A stretch of 24,855 nucleotides of DNA from Hypsibius dujardini (lineage: Eukaryota; Tardigrada; Eutardigrada; Parachela; Hypsibiidae). Each line of letters begins with the position of its first letter. Position 1 is the stretch's first letter. Made by a program: the position numbers and the translations under genes. The DNA lies in contig LRSR01003292.1 in NCBI GenBank assembly GCA_001579985.1, forward strand, positions 1 through 24,855. Direction: 5' to 3'. Positions 1-8,178 of the stretch are shown here, piece after piece. The notes beneath the pieces were generated by a model. It saw only the letters and a list, made by a program, of their open reading frames with translations, was not told where the DNA came from and did no database searches.

Positions 1-80
1 CACACACACACACACACTCTCTCTCTCTTTGACTCTCTCTAATAACAAGCGAATTGTCTGTCCATTTGTCACACACACAG
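1..80. repeat. CA/CT simple repeat inside the K2P intron
   Basis: A (CA)n run at 1-17 passes into a CT-rich run to about 40, then a pyrimidine tract and the acceptor ending CAG at 80. This is the 3' end of an intron of the potassium-channel gene; the upstream exons lie outside the window. Confidence 0.85.
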
Positions 81-1514
81 CTTGGCCAACATCGGGGACG
101 CCCTGGCACATGCCTTCAAATTCTTCTACTGGAAAGTGTGCTGCCTCTACTGCGAGCTGAAGAAACGGCGAAAACGCCTGATGCGCATCCAGAGCGTCCG
201 CATGTCCCGCAAGTCGCATCGCTCCAGCGCCAACACCATGCTCTCCAACAACGTCGGCGGCGGCGGAACGCAGCAGAACAACAGCCTCCACACCAGCTTC
301 AAGGTCCGCCCACCGTCCAGCGCCACCCTCAAATCGCAGGAACTGCTGAAGAACCCTAATCCGCCGGTGAATAGTCACAACATGACGCTGATCCGGATCA
401 ATGACGACGAGACCTCCCCGACACCCTCACCGACCCATCACGAGCGCGTGGGCGACTCGCCGGAGCACTCGGGCACCTCGACGGAGCGCGCGACCACCAG
501 CATTGACCACTCCTCCACGGACGTCACCGCGGCGGCTCCGCCCACACCCCATGAGACCATCATTAGTTTCAGCGTTGAGGGGGCCGACTCGGGGGGTAAC
601 AATAATAAAAAGTCGACGCCGCCGCCGGCGGAGTTGAAGAAGCTCCCGCCGATGGCGATGGACGATGAGTACGGAGAAGGGGTGGAAGATGAGAAGTTGA
701 TGCTGAGCATTGCGATACCGCCGCCTGGCGGTGCGGGCGGACGGAAGATGAGCGTGTGCAACATGCCACCGGAGACGATCGACGGGATCGACTACGTGGA
801 TGAGACGCCGCAGCACTCGCCGACGCACCTCTCACCCGACGAACACACGCAGGTCATCATCCACGACGTGCAGGACGACGACAGTCACATGGGCGGGGAC
901 TTTGAGCCGCGGTACGAGAAGGTCTCGGTGCCGGTGTATATTTGCCTGCTGGTGGTGTTTGGTTATATCATCGGCGGGTCGATCCTCTTTGCGTCCTGGG
1001 AGGGGTGGAATCTCCTGGATGGTGCCTATTTCTGGTAAGCCCACCACGTGCGAGTGCTCATAGGGAGAATGTGCGCGTGTGGTCAATATGATTTAATCAT
1101 GTCGCGAGGAGTTTTACTAGACCTTGCAGCTACAGTGAGGATAACATCGAGTTGTCTGGCTATAAATTGTTTTTCATAACCTTAGAGTTGAGTTTGCTTG
1201 GTGCGACGCCGATACAGCTCGCGGAGCAGCTTATTTGGTTCTCTGGGTAAAGTTGAATCTTCTGTCGTTCTCGTTGCAGTTTTATAACACTGACCACGAT
1301 CGGATTCGGTGACTTTGTGCCCGGTGTCAGCTCATCCGGCGACTTCACCAACAACAGCGAGGAGAAACTGACCCTCTGCTCACTCTACCTGGTCTTCGGG
1401 ATGGCGCTCCTGGCGATGAGCTTCAACCTGGTCCAGGAGGCGGCCACCGAGAAGGCCAAATGGATTGGACGCAAGTTGGGCATTCTCGGGGACGAATCCG
1501 ATGAAGACGATTGA
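81..1514 (+). CDS. Two-pore-domain (K2P/TWiK-type) potassium channel, C-terminal part
   Basis: Two exons are visible, 81-1034 and 1280-1514, joined across a 245-bp GT-AG intron; earlier exons are outside the window. The first exon opens with LANIGDALAHAF, the conserved stretch at the end of K2P TM2. A cytoplasmic linker of about 250 residues follows, rich in Ser, Pro, Thr, His and acidic residues, with a basic KKRRKR patch at its start. TM3 (PVYICLLVVFGYIIGG) is encoded near 931-980. The junction restores the second pore, GAYFCFITLTTIGFGD, whose filter GFGD is canonical for K+ selectivity. TM4 (SLYLVFGMALLAMSFNLVQE) follows, and the protein ends in the acidic tail GDESDEDD. K2P channels dimerise in the plasma membrane and carry background K+ current. 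The linker is long for the family and probably holds regulatory sites (inference). The exact subfamily is not resolved. Confidence 0.93.
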
Positions 1515-1857
1515 AGTGCCAACCAACAGTCTAGTATACCGCAACCCCCCGGGTCAACGAGTAGCGAGCGGACCCCTGCGCAATCCAGGTCTTCCAGAAA
1601 CTGCCCAGCCGAACCTGTCCTCCGTGTCTGTGTTCACACACAATGCAGACAAACTGCCTGGACCCGTGACGGCCTCGAAAATGGTCTTCCGCTGTATCTC
1701 TCCTCCTGACGACACTTTCTGGGGAAACGCCCACTCGCTCTCTCTGTGCGATTGCCCGCATTTTTGTGTGCGCAATGATTGTGAGCGTGGATCCGTTGAT
1801 TGATTGATCCATGCTACGCCGCTCAAGCAAAGCCCAACTGTGACAGTTCTTTCGTCG

Positions 1858-1950
1858 TAGTACTCTCTCTCTCTCTCGCCCCTCTGTCTCTCTCTGTCAC
1901 TCTGTCTCTCTCTCTGTCTCTTTCTGCCTCTCTGCCTCTCTCTCTCCTTT
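1858..1950. repeat. CT-rich microsatellite
   Basis: Imperfect (CT)n/(CTGT)n tract in the presumed 3' UTR of the K2P channel. It produces long meaningless Arg/Glu-rich frames on the minus strand. Confidence 0.9.
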
Positions 1951-2305
1951 GATCGATATAATCCCTGAACGCGTGTTGTTCCCCCCAGCTCCCAGTGTGG
2001 AAGAGAAGAGGAAAAGTCGGGGACCTGTCGGCAATGACGATAACTGTCGGATATATCGATGCGTATATGCAAACGTGTTAAGACCTCTTCTTTTTGAATA
2101 CGACAGCAACTTAATTGTGTGAGCAAAAAAATCGCAACTACAATTCCTGGCTTCTCACTACTTTCTAGGCTGCGTATCGTAGACATGCCGTACAGCACCA
2201 GCAAGTTTTACCGCCGGACAATTCTATTCACGTTAATCAGTCAACTTATCGCTGAGAATACACAGACCAAATACGAGTACAGTGATAACAGGATACGCAA
2301 GAGAG

Positions 2306-2311
2306 AATAAA
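2306..2311 (+). terminator. Candidate polyadenylation signal for the K2P gene
   Basis: A perfect AATAAA hexamer about 790 bp after the K2P stop codon and before the convergent receptor gene. Its position is reasonable; use is inferred. Confidence 0.4.
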
Positions 2312-2576
2312 TCCGTGTGATCATCGTTCAAAGGAACCGCTGACCAATCGAACAGCGAGGCACGCCCCCACGGTATTAACACTTAACTAACAACTCTGTA
2401 ATGTGTTCATGTTCATTCTGTTTCGAAAATCTACTGCCTTTATCCCTTAACGGTAATTGGTCTGCGCAACAGAATGGACGTTTGGATGCTCCGATCAAAT
2501 CTCACGTGGTAATACTCGTATGTACATACATGATAGGCGTGGTCTTTGCAGGGGTATACAAGCTCAAACGGAGAAG

Positions 2577-5500
2577 CTACTTCCGGGGTTCACTCAAGAA
2601 CTGCTGAATTAGCAGCGCATATGTCAGCAACACGCCTAACAGCTGAAACAACAACAAAAAGACCCGGACAACTTGAAGCCAGAACTACAATGAATGTACA
2701 ATCCGATTCTGATTCCGCATGAGCATGTACAGCTACTTGCAGGTTACTTGCAAACTTTTGATTTGACGTATCGTGAGCCGCAAGACTACACATGTTACAA
2801 AGTTTTAATTTCTCTAAGCAAAAACCGGCCAAAATCTGGTCGTGCAATGCAAATAAATAGACTGTACTCATTTGGAAAGTATATTTGAAAATTAGGACTG
2901 AAATTCGGCACAGTGGAAACTGAAAAAAGAGTGACAGACTGAATCAATCGAGGAAAACGACAACAAATCAAAATTTCTGGGCAACGAAATTCGTAATGCG
3001 TATATTGAGTTGATTGATCGATAAGCCGGTTTGAAATTTCCACCAGTCAAACAACGTGTAGTCTTGCTTGTCAGATCAAACCAAATCAAAAGCTTGCAAG
3101 TAACTCGCAAGTAGCTGTACAGTGAAAGTCTTGAAATTCAAACGGTCCTGAGATTCAAACGGTCACGTGAGTTTATTTCTATCCAACCGTTTGCTAGGAG
3201 CCGGCCGTTGCTACTTTGGAGTTTGAGACAGTAAAGTAGAAACTGACACTGACGTCGTTCGAATCTCATGACTTTCACTGCAGGTACTGTATTTTCGTGT
3301 TAAACAGGGACAGTCGCACTGGAGTGGAACGTGTGCACGGCTTGTGTGCACCGTACACACAGCACAAACGCCCCGTGCCCGATTAAACGTTCCACAACTC
3401 GTACGCTGTCCCTGTCTAACGAGAAAATACAGTACAGCATCATACTCACTGTGGCCATAATTTTGGGTGGCAGACTTTAAGCCAAAAAGGATGGTCCGAG
3501 TTCGAGCCGAATTAAGTCACCGCGCGCACGCGCTCTTGACCACAGATGACCATGCAGCCTTTACTCTATTGATCGATTGATTGAACTTATTTATTTTGGC
3601 GGAATTTAGAGCAGCTTGCTCAATCTAATTTTTCTGCTGGGCCGGACATCAAATCAATTATTCAGGAGAAAGCAGTGGCAAGAGTGGTTCAAACTCAGAC
3701 CACCCTGATGGCTCGAACTGTGCCACCCAAAATTGTGGCCATGTGTGTACTCACTGTGGCGACGAAGGTCCTGTCCAGCGCGAAAAATCCTGCCGCGGTA
3801 AAGCCAAACGTATTCTCCCGCCGAAGCGTCAGCAGGTCGATCTTGAATTCCACGCGTCTCGCAGAGCACCGCTGAGTCTCATGGGAAACGTGTTTGCTCG
3901 TTTTCATCCGTTGCATAATGGTTTGCAGGAGCTTTTCTCCCTGGAAAAAGTATCAAATAACCGCTGACTCAGGAGGATCTCGAAGAACAAAGTACCCAAA
4001 ATCGCTTAATCAATAAAAAATATTATTCAAAGAGGTCAGGATTATTTTGAAAAAAAAACTCATTGTGAATGAATCATAAAACAAATCTCAAGGGGAAAGG
4101 GAATCTTTTTCTCCACTTTGTGATTCTATACAGCGGCGTCATTTGCATGAAAATATTATTTTATAGAATTCATTGGATGCGGCACAGAATTCACCACAAG
4201 ACCGCAGTCATAACTTTTATTTTTCTATTCCCGTCAAAAAAAAGGGTCCCTTTCCCCTTGACATCTCACATCCGATCCCCTTGAAATGAATTCGAACGAA
4301 ATCTCACATCCGATGAAATGATCCAGGAATTTGAGTTAGGCACACAAACCTCTTCCTTGAAATTGTTGCACAAAACCGCAGGGATTCCAATGAGAAACAA
4401 GACGTTCCAACTCGTTTGAAAAGCTGCTACAAACAACGCCGTCCATTTCAGTGCAACCCCAGACGTCATCTCGCCGATCAACCCAGCCGCCAGCAAAACC
4501 GAAGCTCCCGAATGTAGCAGGAACATCAACCGAAACGTTTCCTCCAACGCATCGTGATAGCTTTCCACAACGTCAAGTTGCTGTTGAAAAGCAATAATCT
4601 CTCGATCCTCACGGTTATTTTTACCGTTCAACCTCCCGAACAGAACACCGTCTAACCTCCCGGACGGAACACCGTCAACCCTCCCGGATAGAACACCGTC
4701 AACCCTCTCGGACGGAACACCGTCAACCCTCTCGGACAGAACACCGTCCACCCTCCCTGACGGAACACCGTCCACCCTCCCGGATGGAACACCGTCAACC
4801 CTCCCGGACGGAACACCGTCAACCCTCTCGGACGGAACACCGTCCACCCTCCCGGATAGAACACCGTCCATCCTTCCGGGTGGAACACCGTCAACCCTCC
4901 CGGACGGAACACCGTCAACCCTCTCGGACGGAACACGGTCAACCCTTCCGGACGGAGCGACGGCCTCGCGAAGAACTCGAACGAAGCGGATGCCGGCGTA
5001 GACCTGACTGCACCACCACGTGATCATTAGCCCTTCAATGAAGGTCAATATGCCGACAGTAGTGCTGGAGTAGAGCTGGATCACCCACGCCGGAAATTGG
5101 ATGGTACTGGCGATGGGCCAGATAGTTTTCGTCGCAGTGGTATTCCTAATCTCGAACACCCAAAACTCGACCTCCGTCTGTTGGTATGCGAGGACAAGTG
5201 ACACGGCACTAACGACGGTGATTATGACTTCGAAGCGCTCCACCTGCTTCAGGGTTGTAACGACAACGGTTTTAGAGCAATTCTGAAATGCCGTCGCGAG
5301 GAGGAGTTGACGGTTGCGCACCACTTTATGAAGCTGACTTTGGCGAAATTGCAGAGCGTAGACAATAATTGAGTAGGCGATGTGTTTAGTGCGCCAACGG
5401 AGAAGATCGAGAACCTTCATGAATGTCAGCTCTGGCCCGGTGAGGAGGTAAATAATTTGGGAGAGCTGACGCAGTATCGTGACGGGAAGGTACAGTCCGT

Positions 5501-5753
5501 ACCACAGGATCTTCACGCCGTGCCAGAGCTGTGTGCATAATTGATGCGGCCGAAAGGTCTTGGAACAAAATCGCTTTCCAGGGGGTTTATCGACATCTTG
5601 CTCACAGCTCTTGAGAAAGGTCAAAGCACACAAAATCTTCCAACTCAAACCATAATCAGCAGTCGTTTTATAAACTGCAGTCATTTCATGGCCGTGACAC
5701 ATTCGAAAGTGAAAACAAAATACAGCAAAAAATGCTTGTTTAATATTGCTCAT
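2577..5753 (-). CDS. Gustatory-receptor-like seven-transmembrane chemoreceptor
   Basis: Three exons: 5753-4350, 3940-3755 and 2642-2577 (551 aa). All junctions are phase 0 with GT-AG ends. The first exon encodes several hydrophobic segments (for example VIITVVSAVSLVLAYQ, LMFLLHSGASVLLAAGLIGEM and ALFVAAFQTSWNVLFLIGIPAVLC). Exon 2 gives FGFTAAGFFALDRTFVAT and exon 3 LLGVLLTYALLIQQF. Together they match the hallmark C-terminus of insect-type Grs (a GFF-type motif before TM7 and TYxxxxxQF within it). Grs form ligand-gated cation channels with an intracellular N-terminus. A 14-copy, 8-residue repeat (about residues 266-377) lies in the predicted cytoplasmic loop between TM4 and TM5. Without it the length is near 440, normal for the family. 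The open frame of exon 1 runs past its donor to 4266, so a single-exon model would miss the diagnostic C-terminus. The start at 5753 is the first ATG of the frame and is less certain. The ligand is unknown. Confidence 0.88.
2726..3121. mobile_element. MITE family 4 (about 390 bp), long terminal inverted repeats
   Basis: The left end TGTACAGCTACTTGCAGG and the right end are imperfect inverted copies over roughly 65-70 bp, both reaching the GCAAGACTACAC block (2789-2800 and its inverse near 3056). A TA sits at both ends (2728-2729 and 3118-3119), as expected for Tc1/mariner-type target duplication. No transposase frame is inside. It lies in the last intron of the receptor gene. Confidence 0.8.
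3118..3282. mobile_element. MITE family 5 (about 165 bp), abutting family 4
   Basis: Starts TACAGTGAAAGTCTTGAAAT and ends with an inverted counterpart, GACTTTCACTGCA; the inverted match is about 24 bp with a few mismatches. It shares its left TA with the right end of the family-4 element. The right TA appears mutated to CA. Non-coding and intronic. Confidence 0.65.
3285..3434. mobile_element. MITE family 1, copy A (150 bp)
   Basis: Begins TACTGTATTTTCGTGTTAAA and ends with the inverse, ACGAGAAAATACAGTA; about 30-bp inverted ends include a GACAGGGACAG-like block. The interior matches the reverse complement of the copy at 6453-6601 closely. It sits directly beside the family-5 element in the receptor intron. 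Confidence 0.88.
3443..3749. mobile_element. MITE family 3, copy A (about 305 bp), next to a splice donor
   Basis: Inverted ends share CCAYAATTTTGGGTGGCA. The copy at 9962-10262 is its reverse complement over almost the full length, and a deleted copy lies at 15278-15393. TA occurs at both ends (3443-3444 and 3748-3749). The right TA belongs to the GTGAGTA donor of receptor exon 2, so the element sits at the very start of that intron. A 13-bp direct repeat, TACTCACTGTGGC, occurs at both edges (3443-3455 and 3748-3760). Confidence 0.88.
3941..4349 (-). other. First intron of the gustatory receptor gene
   Basis: Donor GTTTGTG after the last codon of exon 1 and acceptor TTTTTCCAG before GEKLLQTIMQ. 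AT-rich with no recognisable element. A 14-bp sequence, ATCTCACATCCGAT, occurs twice (4263-4276 and 4303-4316), leaving the exon-1 frame open past the donor as far as 4266. Confidence 0.75.
4621..4956. repeat. 24-bp coding minisatellite, 14 copies, in the receptor gene
   Basis: Exactly 14 head-to-tail 24-bp units (336 bp), consensus on + near ACACCGTCAACCCTCCCGGA plus CGGA. The unit is a multiple of three and is read on the minus strand as the 8-residue repeat RVDGVPSG/E. Copies differ mainly by single substitutions, and none breaks the frame. The repeat is open in other frames too, which creates overlapping spurious ORFs. Confidence 0.97.
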
Positions 5754-5955
5754 TGAATCCGGTGGAAATTTGTTGGCGTGACGCGCGAAAATGTTTTCAT
5801 CATCGTCATCACATTTGCCATGCTCGATTCCCGATTCCCGATTCCCTGGTGAAACGAAGACCGGCGAAGCGCCTCGGGTGGCAGATTCGTCAACTAAGCG
5901 AGTTCCACACGAAAGAAGTTCAGGGCGAGAGCTGAACTAGAACCGAACCATAAAC

Positions 5956-6172
5956 TCTCGTGATATTCGGATTCGTCTGACCGTTTGTTCTCTATGTTTG
6001 GTCTGACCTTCGTATTTGTTGATGCGACCTTCGTAATTTTTGGTGTGGTCTGCCGGTCAATATTTCCAGTTTGAATCTCGTGATATTCGGGTCCGTCTGA
6101 CCGTCTGTTCTAGGTTTAGTGTGACCTTCGTAATTTTTGGTGTGGTCAGCCGGTCAATATTTCCAGTTTGAA
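5956..6172. repeat. Imperfect tandem duplication, units of 120 and 97 bp
   Basis: Both units start TCTCGTGATATTCGG and end near GGTCAATATTTCCAGTTTGA. They share GTCTGACCGT and the block CCTTCGTAATTTTTGGTGTG. The second unit is shortened by an internal deletion. Confidence 0.85.
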
Positions 6173-6452
6173 TCTCGTGTTCCTCATATTTCTCACATGT
6201 ACTCGTACTCGTAATTCTCGTGCTGGAGTAGTTCTCGTTCTTGTCTTGTACGAAGGATGTTTCTGCGTCGATTGAAAAATACGCTTCTTACACTGCAGCC
6301 ATGTCTATCTGATAAGGATGAGTCTTCGAAGCTCGGTTCGAGACTTTCCTGGCTTGATTTTCAACTCCTCATTCAGTCTACTTTTCATCGTATTGCTATC
6401 TCGGCTTCTCGCGATTTGCTGTGCAAGTGATAATTCCGAAAAGCAGTACGAG

Positions 6453-6601
6453 TACTGTATTTTCGCGTTAGACAGGGACAGTGCACGAGCTGTGGAACGT
6501 TTAACCGGCCACGCGGCGCTTGTGCTGTGTGTACGGTGCACACAACCGTGCACACGTTCCACTCCAGTACGACTGTCCCTGTCTAACGCGAAAATACAGT
6601 A
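6453..6601. mobile_element. MITE family 1, copy B (149 bp)
   Basis: Ends TACTGTATTTTCGCGTTAGA and its inverse. The inverted ends extend about 30 bp through GACAGGGACAGT. The interior matches the reverse complement of copy A (3285-3434), so the copies are in opposite orientation. TA lies at both ends. It has no coding capacity of its own. Confidence 0.9.
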
Positions 6602-6868
6602 CTCGTTATTCTCGTGTATCGTCAGGTTAACAGGACTTCCGGGTTTTCGAAGGGGAAATAGGTCGTCTCATTGGCTGCCGTTTATTAATACGGTTGATTG
6701 ATTTTCTGCCAGTCTGTCTATTCGTCTGGCCGCCAGCCTGTTTGGTGTTTCGCGGTTCTCAGTACGCCAGTGTATTTTCCCTGCTAGTATGACCATCATC
6801 ATCATGGTCTGGCAATTTGTCTGTTGCAACGCCTGTTTCTTCTCGGTCCGACTGCCCATGTCCAAGTG

Positions 6869-7183
6869 TCGGCCTGGCTTTCAGTCGGTCGATACAACCA
6901 ACCATACGGGATATCCGATTGTCTGACCAACTTCATGGACGTCCATCCGTCTGGTTATCCATCTGACCGTCTTTCTGTCGGCCTGGCTTGCAGTCGGTCG
7001 ATACAACCAACCCTACGGGATATCGGGTTGTCTGACCACCTTCATGGAAGTCCATCCGTTTGGTTATCCATCTGACCGTCTTTCTGTCGGCCTGGCTTTC
7101 AGTCGGTCGATACGACCAACCATACGGGATATCCGATTGTCTGACCAACTTCATGGAAGTCCATCCGTCTGACCGTCTTTCTG
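6869..7183. repeat. 109-bp tandem repeat, about 2.9 copies
   Basis: Units 6869-6977 and 6978-7086 are both 109 bp. The third, 7087-7183, is 97 bp through loss of a 12-bp piece. Each begins TCGGCCTGGCTT and ends TGACCGTCTTTCTG. The copies are nearly identical. Confidence 0.95.
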
Positions 7184-7388
7184 CCTGACTGATTTCCGGT
7201 CAGGCCCCGGAAGAACCTGGCACACCTGTTTACCTGCGGTACATGTGATATGTTTGTTTTCACTGATGTTTTATCCGGGGCCAATCACTCTTCTGCAAAC
7301 CAAATCCAGAAGTAAAGTTTACTGACCCTTCTAATCGCCCGAGTTAGGAAGTAGTAAACACGCCAGCTAAGATTACATACGATTAGAC

Positions 7389-7525
7389 TACTGTAGAGTC
7401 TCGACCACTTGGTGCCAGTTTTTAATCACCCCTGCATATTATGCCTCCACACACTGTGGTACCCTGCAGTCATAATATACGGGTGGGTCTAAAAACTGGC
7501 ACCAAGTGGTTGAGACTCTGCAGTA
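7389..7525. mobile_element. MITE family 2, copy A (137 bp), near-palindromic
   Basis: Left end TACTGTAGAGTCTCGACCAC, right end its close inverse. Inverted arms of about 55 bp leave only a short centre. The copy at 17191-17327 has the same length and structure. The TA plus CTGTAGAGTCTCGA end resembles Tc1/mariner/pogo-type MITEs (inference). It lies about 180 bp upstream of the peptidase gene. Confidence 0.9.
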
Positions 7526-7591
7526 TGTCTGTATATCATAACTGGTCCAGGGACTTCTCAAGCTACCAGCTACCAGTCAGGACAGCCACAA

Positions 7592-7604
7592 TTGATATTT
7601 ATAA
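7592..7604 (+). promoter_or_regulatory. Possible TATA-like element for the peptidase gene
   Basis: An AT-rich TTGATATTTATAA sequence about 75 bp before the ATG at 7668 and 115 bp before the ATG at 7707. Weak evidence; many such motifs occur by chance. Confidence 0.2.
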
Positions 7605-7706
7605 CCACTTTATTAGTTGATAAGTACTGAGAGAATACCAGATGACATTGGAAATCGGTTCGGATTTATGTCTTCAACAGTTTTACTTTTAAATCTAATG
7701 GTTAAC

Positions 7707-8177
7707 ATGACGCGCTTTTCATTGACCGTACCTTGTGCTTTCCTAGTCGCCGCAATGGTTCTCGGAGCTGACGCGGAGGAACGTGGGAAGCTGTCGCATG
7801 ACGCAGCAAAGCGCCTCCTCACCGCAGCGGGCATCACGACCCGCTCATCCGGGAACTGTGACGACCGCGAGAATCCAAGGTGCACTTCGCTCGACCAAAT
7901 CCGATCGGAGACAATCGATGCGGTGATCAACTTCAAACGACAGTCTGGAGCGCGTGTCGTCGTCACCGGGGGAACGGAGAAGGGTCACGCTGCAGGAACG
8001 TACAGTCATTGGAACGGCTACAAACTGGACATTGCAAAAGACGCCACGGCAGACGCCTACATTACGGGAAATTTTGTGTACTTGGGCCAGCTGAACAACG
8101 GCTGGAAGCAGTACAAGGACCGGTCGGACAACGTCTGGACCAACGAAGGAAACCATTGGGATGTTGTAGTTAAATAA
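7707..8177 (+). CDS. Secreted M15/VanY-like zinc peptidase (D-Ala-D-Ala carboxypeptidase fold)
   Basis: Single exon, 156 aa from the ATG at 7707. That start puts a signal peptide at the N-terminus (MTRFSLTVPCAFLVAAMVLG, cleavage likely after ADA at residue 23). An in-frame ATG at 7668 would add 13 residues. The core shows the M15 zinc pattern HxxGxxxD as H101-WNG-YKL-D108 after GGTEKGHAAGTYS, and E148-GN-H150-WD near the C-terminus, matching the catalytic Glu and third zinc ligand. C51 and C59 could form a disulfide. M15 enzymes cut peptidoglycan stem peptides, so a digestive or antibacterial role is plausible (inference). From memory, proteins with this GGTE..GTYSHWNGYK..I pattern are mainly fungal and bacterial, so transfer is suspected. 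Complete and unbroken. Confidence 0.85.
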   Translation: MTRFSLTVPCAFLVAAMVLGADAEERGKLSHDAAKRLLTAAGITTRSSGNCDDRENPRCTSLDQIRSETIDAVINFKRQSGARVVVTGGTEKGHAAGTYSHWNGYKLDIAKDATADAYITGNFVYLGQLNNGWKQYKDRSDNVWTNEGNHWDVVVK

Positions 8178-8178
8178 A
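8173..8178 (+). terminator. AATAAA overlapping the peptidase stop codon
   Basis: The last Lys codon and the TAA stop create AATAAA (8173-8178). If used, the 3' UTR would be only tens of bases. A second candidate lies at 8730-8735. Confidence 0.3.

Larger units (their letters stand above)
1515..2576. other. Convergent spacer: 3' UTR of the K2P gene and end of the gustatory receptor gene
   Basis: No convincing coding region. The stretch holds a CT-rich microsatellite (about 1858-1950) and a candidate AATAAA signal for the K2P transcript. The short open frames here have no recognisable domains. Confidence 0.6.
5754..7667. other. Spacer between the divergent receptor and peptidase genes
   Basis: No coding region supported. 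It should hold the promoters of both flanking genes. It contains a tandem duplication (5956-6172), a family-1 MITE (6453-6601), a 109-bp tandem repeat (6869-7183) and a family-2 MITE (7389-7525). Open frames of 60-127 codons overlap these repeats and have no domain signature. Confidence 0.6.

Noticed and set aside
427-835. Minus-strand ORFs opposite the K2P linker
   Set aside because: Arg/Ser-rich shadow frames of a GC-rich coding exon, with no domain.
4621-4956. CRISPR-like array from regular 24-bp repeats
   Set aside because: There are no unique spacers; the units are contiguous and coding, in a eukaryotic gene.
4652-5023. Long repetitive ORFs on both strands over the 24-bp repeat
   Set aside because: They are alternative frames of the minisatellite. 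Only the minus frame joined to TM segments and the TYALLIQQF exon makes a known protein.
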